In this document: positions 23,894 to 31,525 of the stretch, one piece after another
How positions within the stretch are numbered: position 1 is the first letter of the stretch
Layout of the letters: each line of letters starts with the position of its first letter
Assembly: GCA_038869515.1 (NCBI GenBank)
Contig: JAWCQZ010000006.1
Location: forward strand, 14,112 to 78,111
Direction of reading: 5' to 3'
Source of the DNA: JAWCQZ01 sp038869515 [NCBI: Halobacteria archaeon]
GTDB taxonomy: Archaea; Halobacteriota; Syntropharchaeia; JACQPP01
Length of the DNA stretch: 64,000 bases
Program-made: the position numbers and the translations under genes
Notes under the pieces: generated by a model
Told to the model about the DNA's origin: nothing
The model's database searches: none
What the model saw: the letters and a program-made list of their open reading frames with translations, nothing else

Positions 23894-25252
23894 TCACCCC
23901 GAGCCCCGTTCCGCAATAAACTTCCTCTTGGTTCGGTAGTTGGAAGCATCATCCACCTCCACAAGACCCGACCGAACCAGATGCAGGTTCACGAAGGTCT
24001 TGTTCTTCAGAAAAAGATAGGCAAGGAGGTCCCCTCGTGCATCATATTTTTGGTCGTCGAACTTCAGGAACACCTTCTGCCCTCTCACCAGACCCTCGAC
24101 GAAGCGCAATGCCTCCTCTCTTGTCTGCGCCACCGGCTTGACGCCAAGCAAACGGACCCTCAAACCGGTATCAAGTTCTATGAGATCCGGTGCCTCGATA
24201 CTCTTGACAGTGTGCAATCGCGCGTCTGGCGTCTCGGTCCCGTCGATTTTGGAGCCGAAGCTAAGCTTCCTGGGATCCACTTTCTTATCGAAGCACACCG
24301 GATCTTTGAAAACGTAGGGCAACCCGGCGATCCGCTCGTTGAAACTGGGAAGGGGGCCTTCTTGTTCTGCGACTTCAAACCGCAGAGGTGCCTCGGCTTG
24401 CAATGAGATGAGGCGGTTTTCGATGGTCGCAAGGAACTTTCGATTGATCTCATAGCCAACAGAGTTCCGCCCGAGCCTGCCTGCGGCGACGGAGGCAGTC
24501 CCGCTTCCGAGAAATGGGTCGAGAACAGTGTCGCCTACGAAAGTAAACATCCGAATTAACCGCCGGGGCAACTCCTCGGGGAACGCCGCAAGGTGCTTAT
24601 CCTGTTTTTCGCCGGGAAAATTCCAATGGCCGTAAAAATATTCATTCCATTCCTCGGTTGTCAGCTTCGATCTTTCCTTCGCTTCCTCGCCGGGTTGTGG
24701 TGGTTTTCCGAGTTTCTTGAAGAGGAGGATGAATTCGTAGTCGATCTTGACAATGCCGTTCCGGGGGTAGGGAAACGAGCCCATGACCGTGGCACCTCCG
24801 GTTGTGTTGGTGGTGGTCACCTTCTGCCAGATGATGGCCCCCATGTAGTCGAAGCCGAGGGTCTCGCAGAATTTGGTAATCTCCGTCCGGATGGGGATGA
24901 CCTTGTAGCGCCCGTAATAGACCGACCGCGCGAACTGGTCCCCGATGTTGATGCAGAGGCGGCATCCCGGATGGAGGACCCGGTAGCACTCCTTCCAGAC
25001 GAGGTTGAGGTTGTTGATGTAGTCCTCATAGGTGTCGTTGAATCCGATCTGGTCCTCGTGGCCGTAGTCCTTCAACTGCCAATAGGGAGGTGAGGTCACA
25101 ACGAGATGAACGCTCTCGTCCGGGACCTCCTTCATGGCCCGAGAGTCCCCGAAAATGATCCGATGATGGGTCGGTGACGGGCCTGGAAAACCGGTCGTCG
25201 CGGGCAGTGTCCTTTCTGCACCTCCCCCCGCCTTGGTCCCGTTCGACGTCAT
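23894..25252 (-). CDS. Beta-class DNA methyltransferase fused to an SNase-like domain
   Basis: From the ATG at 25252 (in-frame GTG at 25270) the protein has 452 residues. The catalytic TSPPYW (53-58) precedes the AdoMet motif DPFLGSGT (245-252), the beta-class order; SPPY suggests N4-cytosine methylation. After a linker, residues about 348-447 (LIELDTGLRVRLLGVKP, DARGDLLAYLFLKN, TFVNLHLVRSGLVEV) match the OB fold of staphylococcal nuclease. Arg equivalents of the nuclease remain in VRLLG and ARGDLLAY, but the metal-binding Asp and general-base Glu are not in place, so it is probably a DNA-binding module. It is the first gene of the restriction operon. Confidence 0.85.
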   Translation of the reverse strand: MTSNGTKAGGGAERTLPATTGFPGPSPTHHRIIFGDSRAMKEVPDESVHLVVTSPPYWQLKDYGHEDQIGFNDTYEDYINNLNLVWKECYRVLHPGCRLCINIGDQFARSVYYGRYKVIPIRTEITKFCETLGFDYMGAIIWQKVTTTNTTGGATVMGSFPYPRNGIVKIDYEFILLFKKLGKPPQPGEEAKERSKLTTEEWNEYFYGHWNFPGEKQDKHLAAFPEELPRRLIRMFTFVGDTVLDPFLGSGTASVAAGRLGRNSVGYEINRKFLATIENRLISLQAEAPLRFEVAEQEGPLPSFNERIAGLPYVFKDPVCFDKKVDPRKLSFGSKIDGTETPDARLHTVKSIEAPDLIELDTGLRVRLLGVKPVAQTREEALRFVEGLVRGQKVFLKFDDQKYDARGDLLAYLFLKNKTFVNLHLVRSGLVEVDDASNYRTKRKFIAERGSG

Positions 25253-25321
25253 AGGATTTGGATTTTCCACGCTTTCATTTCAAACCACCCCAGAGCGCCG
25301 TGAAAGTGCTTTTCTTCCCGT

Positions 25322-25364
25322 CCGTTGCCGACGGGACGGGAGGGTTTCCGAGTGGACCGGCAAC
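25322..25364 (-). repeat. Hairpin element directly after the nrdJ stop codon
   Basis: GTTGCCG (25324-25330) and CGGCAAC (25358-25364) are inverted arms around a loop containing TTTCCGAGTGGA. A near-identical element with TTCCCGAGTGGA lies at 57996-58037, also directly after a stop codon. It is probably a transcription end signal or a conserved 3' RNA structure. Confidence 0.6.
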
Positions 25365-27893
25365 TCACCCGCACGGCCCCTGCCACTCGCAGAGGATGGA
25401 GGAGCACTTCTGGCACCCGCCGTGGAGGGTGATGGCCGCGCCGCAGAGCGGGCACCCGCCCTTGGTGGACTTCGGCGCCGCGGTGACCACGACCGGCTCG
25501 CCGCTCTCCTTGGCCGCCTTGCGATTCAGGTGGTACTCGAGGATGAGGGCGAGGGCGTGGTAGGGGGAGTGGACCTTCCGGATGGCGTTCCCCGCCGAGT
25601 CCACGAACCGGTTGTCGTCGGCGGGGAGCCAGTGCTCCTGCGTCTTGATGTTCCGCAGCATCTTGATGGCGACGTCGAGGCTCACCCCGGCCCGGAGGAG
25701 GCCCGAGACCAGTTTCCCGACGGCCTGGAGGGCCCCGTCCTCGTCGGTCCCCGAGTCGCCGAGGCGGCAGAAGACCTCGAAGGGCCTCCCCTGGACCTCG
25801 TTCACCGTCACGTAGAGGTTCCGGTTGGGGTAGGCCTCGATTTCGTAGGTGGTCCCGACGAGGTTCTTGGGGCGGTCGACCATCCGGACCTTGCCGAAGT
25901 ACTCGGGGGCGATGGTGAACTCCTCGCTCGAGTGCTGGACGACCCCCTGGGCCCCCGCCCCGTGGTAGAGCACTTGGACCGACTTGCAGCCGTCCCGGAA
26001 GACCGTGATGTTGCGGCAGCCGGTCTCCCAGGCGAGGCGGTAGGCGCGGTCCACGTCGGCTTCGGTGGCGGAGTTGGGCAGGTTGATGGTCTTGGAGATG
26101 GCGCTGCTCACGTAGCGGGTCCAGGCGGCGAGCATCTTCACGTGGCCCTCGATGGAGATTTCGTTGGCGGTGGAGAAGAGGCGCTTCAGCCGCTCCGGGA
26201 GCATCGACTGGACCTCGGCGGGGAGCGCGGAGAGGATGCCCGCCTTCTCCACCTCCTGGACGATGCGCGGGCCGCCCGGGAGCCCCTCCACCGCCTTGCG
26301 GAAGTAGGGGTTCACGTGCATGAGGTTGAACTGGGGGGTCACCCGGCGGTAGGCGAGGCTGAAGAAGGGCTCGCACCCCTGCCCCTCGCACCCCGCAATC
26401 TCGGCGGTGGTGCCGGTGGGGGCGACCGTCGTGACGTTGGAGTTCGCCAGCCCGTCCTTGGCGATTTTGCGGTCGAGGGCTGCCCAGTCCTGCCGGCCGT
26501 CGTGGAAGTGGTCGGCGAAGGTGAAGCCCCGGGCGAACACGCTCTTCTCCCACCAGGGGAAGCGCCCCCGCTCCCTGGCGAGGTCGGAAGAGGTCCAGAG
26601 GGTGTGGTAGGTGATGAACTCCTGGAGGCGCTCGGCGAGGCGGCGCGCCTCCTCCGAGTCGTAGGGGGTATGGAGGGCGACCAGGGCGTCCGCGAAGCCC
26701 ATGACTCCGAGGCCGATGCGGCGGGTTCCCCGGGAGACGGCGTCGATCTGGGGGATGGGGTACTTGTTGACCTCGACCACGTCGTCGAGGAATCGAGTCA
26801 ACGTCTGGACTGTGGCCTTCAGGGAGTCCCAGTCCACCGAGTGGCCGTTGCCGTTCGACTTCCCGTTCGTGACGAACTTGCCGAGGTTGATGTGGCCGAG
26901 GTTGCACGACTCGTAGGGGAGGAGCGGCTGCTCGCCGCAGGGGTTGGTCGCCGCGATCCGGTAGGGTGTTTCGTCGTTCCCGGCGAAGGCGTTGCAGAGC
27001 GGCCGGTTCGCGCGGTCCACGAAAAAGAGGCCGGGGTCCCCGGTGCGCCAGGCGTGTTTCACCAGGAGGTCCCAGAGCCAGCGCGCCTTCACCGACTCCG
27101 CCCGCTTCCAGACCCACCCGTCGGGAATCTCCTCGAACACCGCGAAGCCGTCGGGCTTGCCGCTCCGGGGGTTGACCGCCCGCCACTCGCCGTCCCGCTC
27201 CAGCGCCTCCATGAAGGCGTCGGTCACCGCGACCGAGATGTTGAAGTTGGCGATGTTCTTGTTCTCGGCGTCCTTGCAGGTGATGAAGCGGACCACGTCG
27301 GGGTGGTCGCACCGGAGGATGGCCATGTTGGCGCCGCGCCGCTTGCCGCCCTGCTTGATCTCCTCGGTGGACTTGTCGTAGAGGGAGAGGAAGGAGACGG
27401 GCCCCGAGGCCACCCCGCCGGAGCCCTGGACGACGTCGCTCTCGGGCCGGAGGGCGCTGAAGTCGAAGCCGGTCCCTCCCCCGGAGTGGTGGATGGTCGC
27501 CATGTCCTGCAGCGTCCCGTAGATGGAGGCCTCGCCGTCGGTCAAACTGTCCCGGATGGGGAGAACGAAGCATGCGCTCAGGAGGCCGCGCCGGGTCCCC
27601 GCGTTCATCAGCGTCGGGGAGTTGGGCATCACCCGACAGGTCGCCATGAGGCTGTAGAACTCCCGGGCCCAGAAGAGCACCTTCTCCTCGTCGGCGCCCC
27701 ACTTGCGCTCCGCCTGGGCCACGGCCCACGCGACGCGCCAGAAGAGTTCGCGCGGAGTCTCGATGATGTTCCGGTTCTCGTCCCGGAGGAGGTAGCGCCC
27801 CTTCAGAATCTCGAGGGCGTTGGGGCTCAGCTCGGGCTCGACAAGGTCCTGGGGGACCGCGGGAATCTGGAGGGCGAGGGCGGCGGCTTTCAT
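25365..27893 (-). CDS. nrdJ: Ribonucleotide reductase, class II (adenosylcobalamin-dependent)
   Basis: From the ATG at 27893 the protein has 842 residues, normal for NrdJ. Landmarks are MPNSPTLMNAGTRRGLLSACFVLP, split over the first active-site cysteine, IHHSGGGTGFDFSALRP, NPCGEQPLLPYESCNLG with the radical-site Cys and Glu, and VAPTGTTAEIAGCEGQGCEP. The C-terminus ends in a zinc ribbon (CPLCGAAITLHGGCQKC). It makes deoxyribonucleotides using B12 instead of oxygen. A palindromic TATA box CTAAATAG at 27994-28001 lies about 100 bases upstream, leaving room for a leader. Confidence 0.95.
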   Translation of the reverse strand: MKAAALALQIPAVPQDLVEPELSPNALEILKGRYLLRDENRNIIETPRELFWRVAWAVAQAERKWGADEEKVLFWAREFYSLMATCRVMPNSPTLMNAGTRRGLLSACFVLPIRDSLTDGEASIYGTLQDMATIHHSGGGTGFDFSALRPESDVVQGSGGVASGPVSFLSLYDKSTEEIKQGGKRRGANMAILRCDHPDVVRFITCKDAENKNIANFNISVAVTDAFMEALERDGEWRAVNPRSGKPDGFAVFEEIPDGWVWKRAESVKARWLWDLLVKHAWRTGDPGLFFVDRANRPLCNAFAGNDETPYRIAATNPCGEQPLLPYESCNLGHINLGKFVTNGKSNGNGHSVDWDSLKATVQTLTRFLDDVVEVNKYPIPQIDAVSRGTRRIGLGVMGFADALVALHTPYDSEEARRLAERLQEFITYHTLWTSSDLARERGRFPWWEKSVFARGFTFADHFHDGRQDWAALDRKIAKDGLANSNVTTVAPTGTTAEIAGCEGQGCEPFFSLAYRRVTPQFNLMHVNPYFRKAVEGLPGGPRIVQEVEKAGILSALPAEVQSMLPERLKRLFSTANEISIEGHVKMLAAWTRYVSSAISKTINLPNSATEADVDRAYRLAWETGCRNITVFRDGCKSVQVLYHGAGAQGVVQHSSEEFTIAPEYFGKVRMVDRPKNLVGTTYEIEAYPNRNLYVTVNEVQGRPFEVFCRLGDSGTDEDGALQAVGKLVSGLLRAGVSLDVAIKMLRNIKTQEHWLPADDNRFVDSAGNAIRKVHSPYHALALILEYHLNRKAAKESGEPVVVTAAPKSTKGGCPLCGAAITLHGGCQKCSSILCEWQGPCG

Positions 27894-27900
27894 GGCGGGC

Positions 27901-27963
27901 TCAGGCGCGGGCCCGGCGGAGCCGGGCGAAGAGCGACGAACCCCCTGCGCGGATTGTGACCAT
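27901..27963 (-). CDS. Possible 20-residue upstream open reading frame of nrdJ
   Basis: A short frame beginning MVTIRAGG and ending RLRRARA lies between the nrdJ TATA box and its start. Its ATG is about 9 bases after the predicted transcription start and its stop is 7 bases before the nrdJ ATG, an arrangement suited to a translated leader. It may equally be chance in GC-rich DNA. Confidence 0.25.
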   Translation of the reverse strand: MVTIRAGGSSLFARLRRARA

Positions 27964-28104
27964 GCGAGGAAGTGCCGTGTTAGCCGTTCGTTCCTATTTA
28001 GGTGTTTTTCCAAACCGACTTCAGACGAACGGGTCGGGACCTTCCCGAATACTCTCGATAGTCGGTTAAGATAAATCTTTTCCGGCAACGGGAAACCGAT
28101 TTTC

Positions 28105-28704
28105 ATGCTCCGCCTCTCCACTCCGGCCCTCCTCCTGGCGGCCGGGGCGGGACTGGCGGGGCTCTGGCTTCTGGGGTGGGCGGTCCCCCTGCCGGAACCG
28201 CCTCTGGGGGACCTCGCGCCCTACGACGGACAGCCGGTCGCCTTCGCCGGGGTGGCCCGCGACGTGGCTCCCCTCGCCGCCGGGACCCTCGTCCTCCTCG
28301 AGTCCCCCACCGGGTCCGCCCGGCTCTTCGTCGAGGCCAACGCGACCGTCGAGCCCGGGGACCGGGTGTCGGGGCGCGGACGCGTGGAGAGATTCCGGGG
28401 CGAGTGGGAGGTGGTGGCGCCGGAGGTCCGCGTGGAGCCGGGGCCCGGTGAAAGTGTCGGGGTCGCCCAGGTGGCGGCGGAGCCGTGGCGCTTCCTCGGG
28501 AGGAGCCTCAACCTGACCGGCCGGGTGGACCGGCTCTTCGAGAGGAGCCTCCACATGGAGGATGAGTTCAGCCTCACCGTCCTGAAAGTGGAGAACCCGC
28601 CCCCCGGGCTCCGGGCCGGAGAGCGGGCGACCGTGAAGGGGGCCCTGCTCTACGACCCGGAGCGGCTGGAGTTCCGGTTCCGGACCGCCAACGCCACCCG
28701 CTGA
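28105..28704 (+). CDS. Membrane-anchored OB-fold-like protein
   Basis: The protein has 199 residues. An N-terminal hydrophobic segment (LLLAAGAGLAGLWLLGW) acts as signal anchor, and the rest is a beta-rich outside domain. Two units, one around GQPVAFAGVARDVAP/SARLFVEANATVEPGDRVSGRGRV and one around RSLNLTGRVDRLFERS/GERATVKGALLYD, look like OB folds as in CcmE or nucleic-acid-binding proteins. TATA-like AAGATAAAT at 28068-28076 precedes the start. The stop is one base before the next start, so the two are co-transcribed. Function is unknown. Confidence 0.6.
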   Translation: MLRLSTPALLLAAGAGLAGLWLLGWAVPLPEPPLGDLAPYDGQPVAFAGVARDVAPLAAGTLVLLESPTGSARLFVEANATVEPGDRVSGRGRVERFRGEWEVVAPEVRVEPGPGESVGVAQVAAEPWRFLGRSLNLTGRVDRLFERSLHMEDEFSLTVLKVENPPPGLRAGERATVKGALLYDPERLEFRFRTANATR

Positions 28705-28705
28705 G

Positions 28706-29998
28706 ATGGAGGCGTTCCTCGGGGCCCTCCTCTTCGGCGGAGGGGGCGCCCTCCTCGGCCTCGCGGCGGGCCTCCTCCCCGGACTCCACTCCAACACCAC
28801 GGCCGCCCTCCTCGCCTCCCTCGCTCCCGCCGCCGCGGCGGGCCTTCCCGCCCCCCCGGAGACCGCGGCGCTCTGGCTCGCCTGCGCCATCGTGGCGGCC
28901 GCTGTGACGGAGACCTTCGCCACGTTCATCCCGGCCACCTTCTTCGGCGCCCCCGACGAGGGGACCGCGCTGGTCACCCTGCCGGGCCACCGGATGCTCA
29001 TGGAGGGGCGGGGCTACGAGGCGGTCGCCCTCTCCGCCCTCGGCTCCCTCGGCGCTGTGGCCGTCGGCTTCGGACTCCTCATCCCCTTCCGGCTCCTGGT
29101 GGGCCCCCCGGTGGATGGATACGGAACCCTCCGGGCCGCCCTCCTCCCCCTCCTCGCGGGAATCACCGCCCTCCTCATTCTCACCGACCACGACGTCCTG
29201 CGGCCCCGGGGGCCGCTGTGGGCGGCGGCGGTATTCCTACTCAGCGGGGCGCTGGGGATGGTCGCCCTCGACCTCCCGACCCCGGGGCTCCTCGGGCCGT
29301 GGGGCTCGCCCCTCATGCCCCTGCTCCTGGGACTCTTCGGCCTCCCCGCCCTCCTCGCCTCCTCCGACCGGCCCCCGGAGGTCCCTCCCCAGAGCCTCGG
29401 GGAGCCCAGGATCTCCCCCGGGCCCGCCGCCGCTTCGGTCGCCTCGGGGACCCTCTGGGGCGCCCTCATGGGATTTCTCCCGGGCGTCACCTCGGCCCAG
29501 GCGACCGTCCTCGCGATGCTGGCGCGCCGCCGGAGGGAGCCCGAACAGGTCATCCTCACCCTGAGCGCGGTGAACACCGCCAACGCCCTCTTCGTCCTCG
29601 CCGCCTACTTCACCATCCTCCGCCCCCGGAGCGGCGCGGTCGTCTCCATCAGCCACTTCCTGCCCCCCGAGCCCTGGAGCGGCCTGGCGCCCCCCGCGCC
29701 ACTCGCGGGCCTCCTCGCGGCGGTGGTGGTGGCGTCGGTGGTGGGCTACTTCGCCGTCCGCTGGATGGGGCGGAACCTCGCGCCGCTGATGGCACGGGTC
29801 TCCTACCGGGCGCTGAGCCGGGGGCTGCTCGCCGCGCTCGTGCTGCTGACCCTCCTCCTCACCGGCCCCGTCGGCCTCGCCATCCTCGCCCCGGCCACCG
29901 CGGTCGGGATGCTCCCGCCGAGGGTGGGAGTCCGGAGGACCCACGCGATGGGTGTGCTCCTCCTGCCGGTGATGCTCGGGCTGGCGGGACTGCGCTAG
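28706..29998 (+). CDS. TctA-family (DUF112) membrane protein
   Basis: This 430-residue protein is hydrophobic throughout with about ten helices. The N-terminal GALLGLAAGLLPGLHSNTTAALLASL and the second-half WGALMGFLPGVTSAQATVLAML are the two inverted P-G repeats that define TctA-like permeases. In archaea a one-gene version is widespread with unknown substrate, unlike bacterial TctABC, which needs a binding protein. Its only close partner is the membrane-anchored OB-fold-like protein upstream. It overlaps the convergent membrane kinase gene by four bases. Confidence 0.75.
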   Translation: MEAFLGALLFGGGGALLGLAAGLLPGLHSNTTAALLASLAPAAAAGLPAPPETAALWLACAIVAAAVTETFATFIPATFFGAPDEGTALVTLPGHRMLMEGRGYEAVALSALGSLGAVAVGFGLLIPFRLLVGPPVDGYGTLRAALLPLLAGITALLILTDHDVLRPRGPLWAAAVFLLSGALGMVALDLPTPGLLGPWGSPLMPLLLGLFGLPALLASSDRPPEVPPQSLGEPRISPGPAAASVASGTLWGALMGFLPGVTSAQATVLAMLARRRREPEQVILTLSAVNTANALFVLAAYFTILRPRSGAVVSISHFLPPEPWSGLAPPAPLAGLLAAVVVASVVGYFAVRWMGRNLAPLMARVSYRALSRGLLAALVLLTLLLTGPVGLAILAPATAVGMLPPRVGVRRTHAMGVLLLPVMLGLAGLR

Positions 29999-31503
29999 AG
30001 GCGGAGCGCGATGGCGGCCGCAGCCCCGATCATCGTCCCGAAGAGGTTCGACTCCTCCTTCGAGAGGAACTTCAGCCGCGACGTAGCCCGGACCACGAGC
30101 CAGCCGCCGAAGCCGCCGACCATCGAGGCGGTGAAGGCGGGGAGTCCCATCCCGGAGGGGTTGAAGAGTCCGAGGAGGAGGAGCCCCGTCACCGCGCTCC
30201 CCGCGAGGGCGGCCCCCGCCCGCGTCGCGATGGAGCGGGAGGCGATGCGGCCGCTGGCGGTGTCGGCGGCGGCGGTGGCGATGGAGCCGGCGAAGAGGAG
30301 GGTGGCGAAGGCCGGCGAGGCGGGGTAGAGGACCGCGGCGAACGCCGGGACCGCCCCGTTCGCCACGATGGAGGAGGCGGAGCGCTTCATCTCGGTCCCC
30401 CTCAGGGCGACCGCGAAGCCGAAGAAGAGGAGGAGCGCGAGGAAGAAGGAGGGGCCTGACGCCTGGTAGACCAGCGCCCCGAAGAAGACCGCCGCCCCCG
30501 CTCCGAGGCCGTCGAGGAACCGCGTGAGGTAGGCCGCCCCCGCCGCGCCGAGGAGGATCGGCATGATGACGAACCAGAACTGGGGGCTCGGGTTGAGGAG
30601 GGGGGCGTCGGCGCCGCTCACCAGGACCATCGCGGAGATGGTCGGCAGGATGAGGTTGTCCCCGATGCGGAGCGGCAGCGACTCGAAGAGCGCCGCGCTC
30701 ATCGCGACCATCAGCGCGAGGAGGGGGTGGATGCGCTCTTCCTCGGGGAAGAACAGGTTCAGGAGGAGGACCGAGTAGAAGGCGGCGAGGACGAAGGCGA
30801 TCGAGCCCTCCTTGGTCTTCTGCGGGTTGTGGGACCAGTGGCGCTTCCCGATGAGCCGCCCGACCAGGGCCGCGGCGGGGTCGGCGTAGGTGAGGACCGC
30901 GATGGAGACGGCGGCGACGAGGGGCGGGACCATGAGCGCCACCACCAGCGCCGCGCTCAGGAAGAAGAGCGGCGCGAGGAGCCCCTCCGCCTCCTCCCCG
31001 CGCATGGCGGGGTTCATGATGCGCCGGAGGAATGTGGTGACCGGGTTGGGGTCGTCCAGGCGGCGGAGATATTCCGCGACCATCAGCAGGGCGATGACCA
31101 CCCCGAAGGCGAGGATGAAGAGGCTGGGGCTCAACAGGAGGAGGGCGAGCCCCGCGCTGCCGGAGGTGAGGTGGACGAAAGAGCGGTAGACCTGGTGGGG
31201 GACCCGGCCGCTGAGGAGGTAGGCCGCCACGAGCCCGCCGGCCAGGATCGCCCCCGCCACCCAGACGCCCGAGGGGACCTCGGCGAGGAGGAGGGCCCAT
31301 ACGCGGAAGGTCTCCGCGTTCCAGGCGAGGGCGTCCCCCCGGTAGACCAGCAGAAGCATGGCGAGGGGGGCGCCGGCGAGCCCGACCGCGAGGGAAGGGA
31401 TTGCCGGGAGCCGACGTCGGGCGAGGTGGGTGAAGGCGAGGACGAGCCCGCCGAGGCCGATGTCCACCCCGAGAGTCTTCAGGACGAGGGGGTCGATGGC
31501 CAT
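29995..31503 (-). CDS. Fused SEC59/VTE5-like and DUF92/VTE6-like membrane kinase (copy 1)
   Basis: The protein has 502 residues and about fourteen helices. The first half contains YADPAAALVGRLIGKRHWSH, NPQKTKEGSIAFVLAAF and FESLPLRIGDNLILPTIS, the CTP-dependent polyprenol/phytol kinase signature (SEC59, VTE5). The second half contains RSASSIVANGAVPAFAAVLY and GSIATAAADTASGRI, as in DUF92 (plant VTE6, phytyl-phosphate kinase). One chain could thus phosphorylate a prenol twice to the diphosphate. Substrate is inferred; geranylgeraniol salvage would feed archaeal lipid synthesis. It lies 22 bases after the second copy in the same operon. Confidence 0.7.
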   Translation of the reverse strand: MAIDPLVLKTLGVDIGLGGLVLAFTHLARRRLPAIPSLAVGLAGAPLAMLLLVYRGDALAWNAETFRVWALLLAEVPSGVWVAGAILAGGLVAAYLLSGRVPHQVYRSFVHLTSGSAGLALLLLSPSLFILAFGVVIALLMVAEYLRRLDDPNPVTTFLRRIMNPAMRGEEAEGLLAPLFFLSAALVVALMVPPLVAAVSIAVLTYADPAAALVGRLIGKRHWSHNPQKTKEGSIAFVLAAFYSVLLLNLFFPEEERIHPLLALMVAMSAALFESLPLRIGDNLILPTISAMVLVSGADAPLLNPSPQFWFVIMPILLGAAGAAYLTRFLDGLGAGAAVFFGALVYQASGPSFFLALLLFFGFAVALRGTEMKRSASSIVANGAVPAFAAVLYPASPAFATLLFAGSIATAAADTASGRIASRSIATRAGAALAGSAVTGLLLLGLFNPSGMGLPAFTASMVGGFGGWLVVRATSRLKFLSKEESNLFGTMIGAAAAIALRL

Positions 31504-31525
31504 GGCGCTGGTTGCTCCTCCGGCC

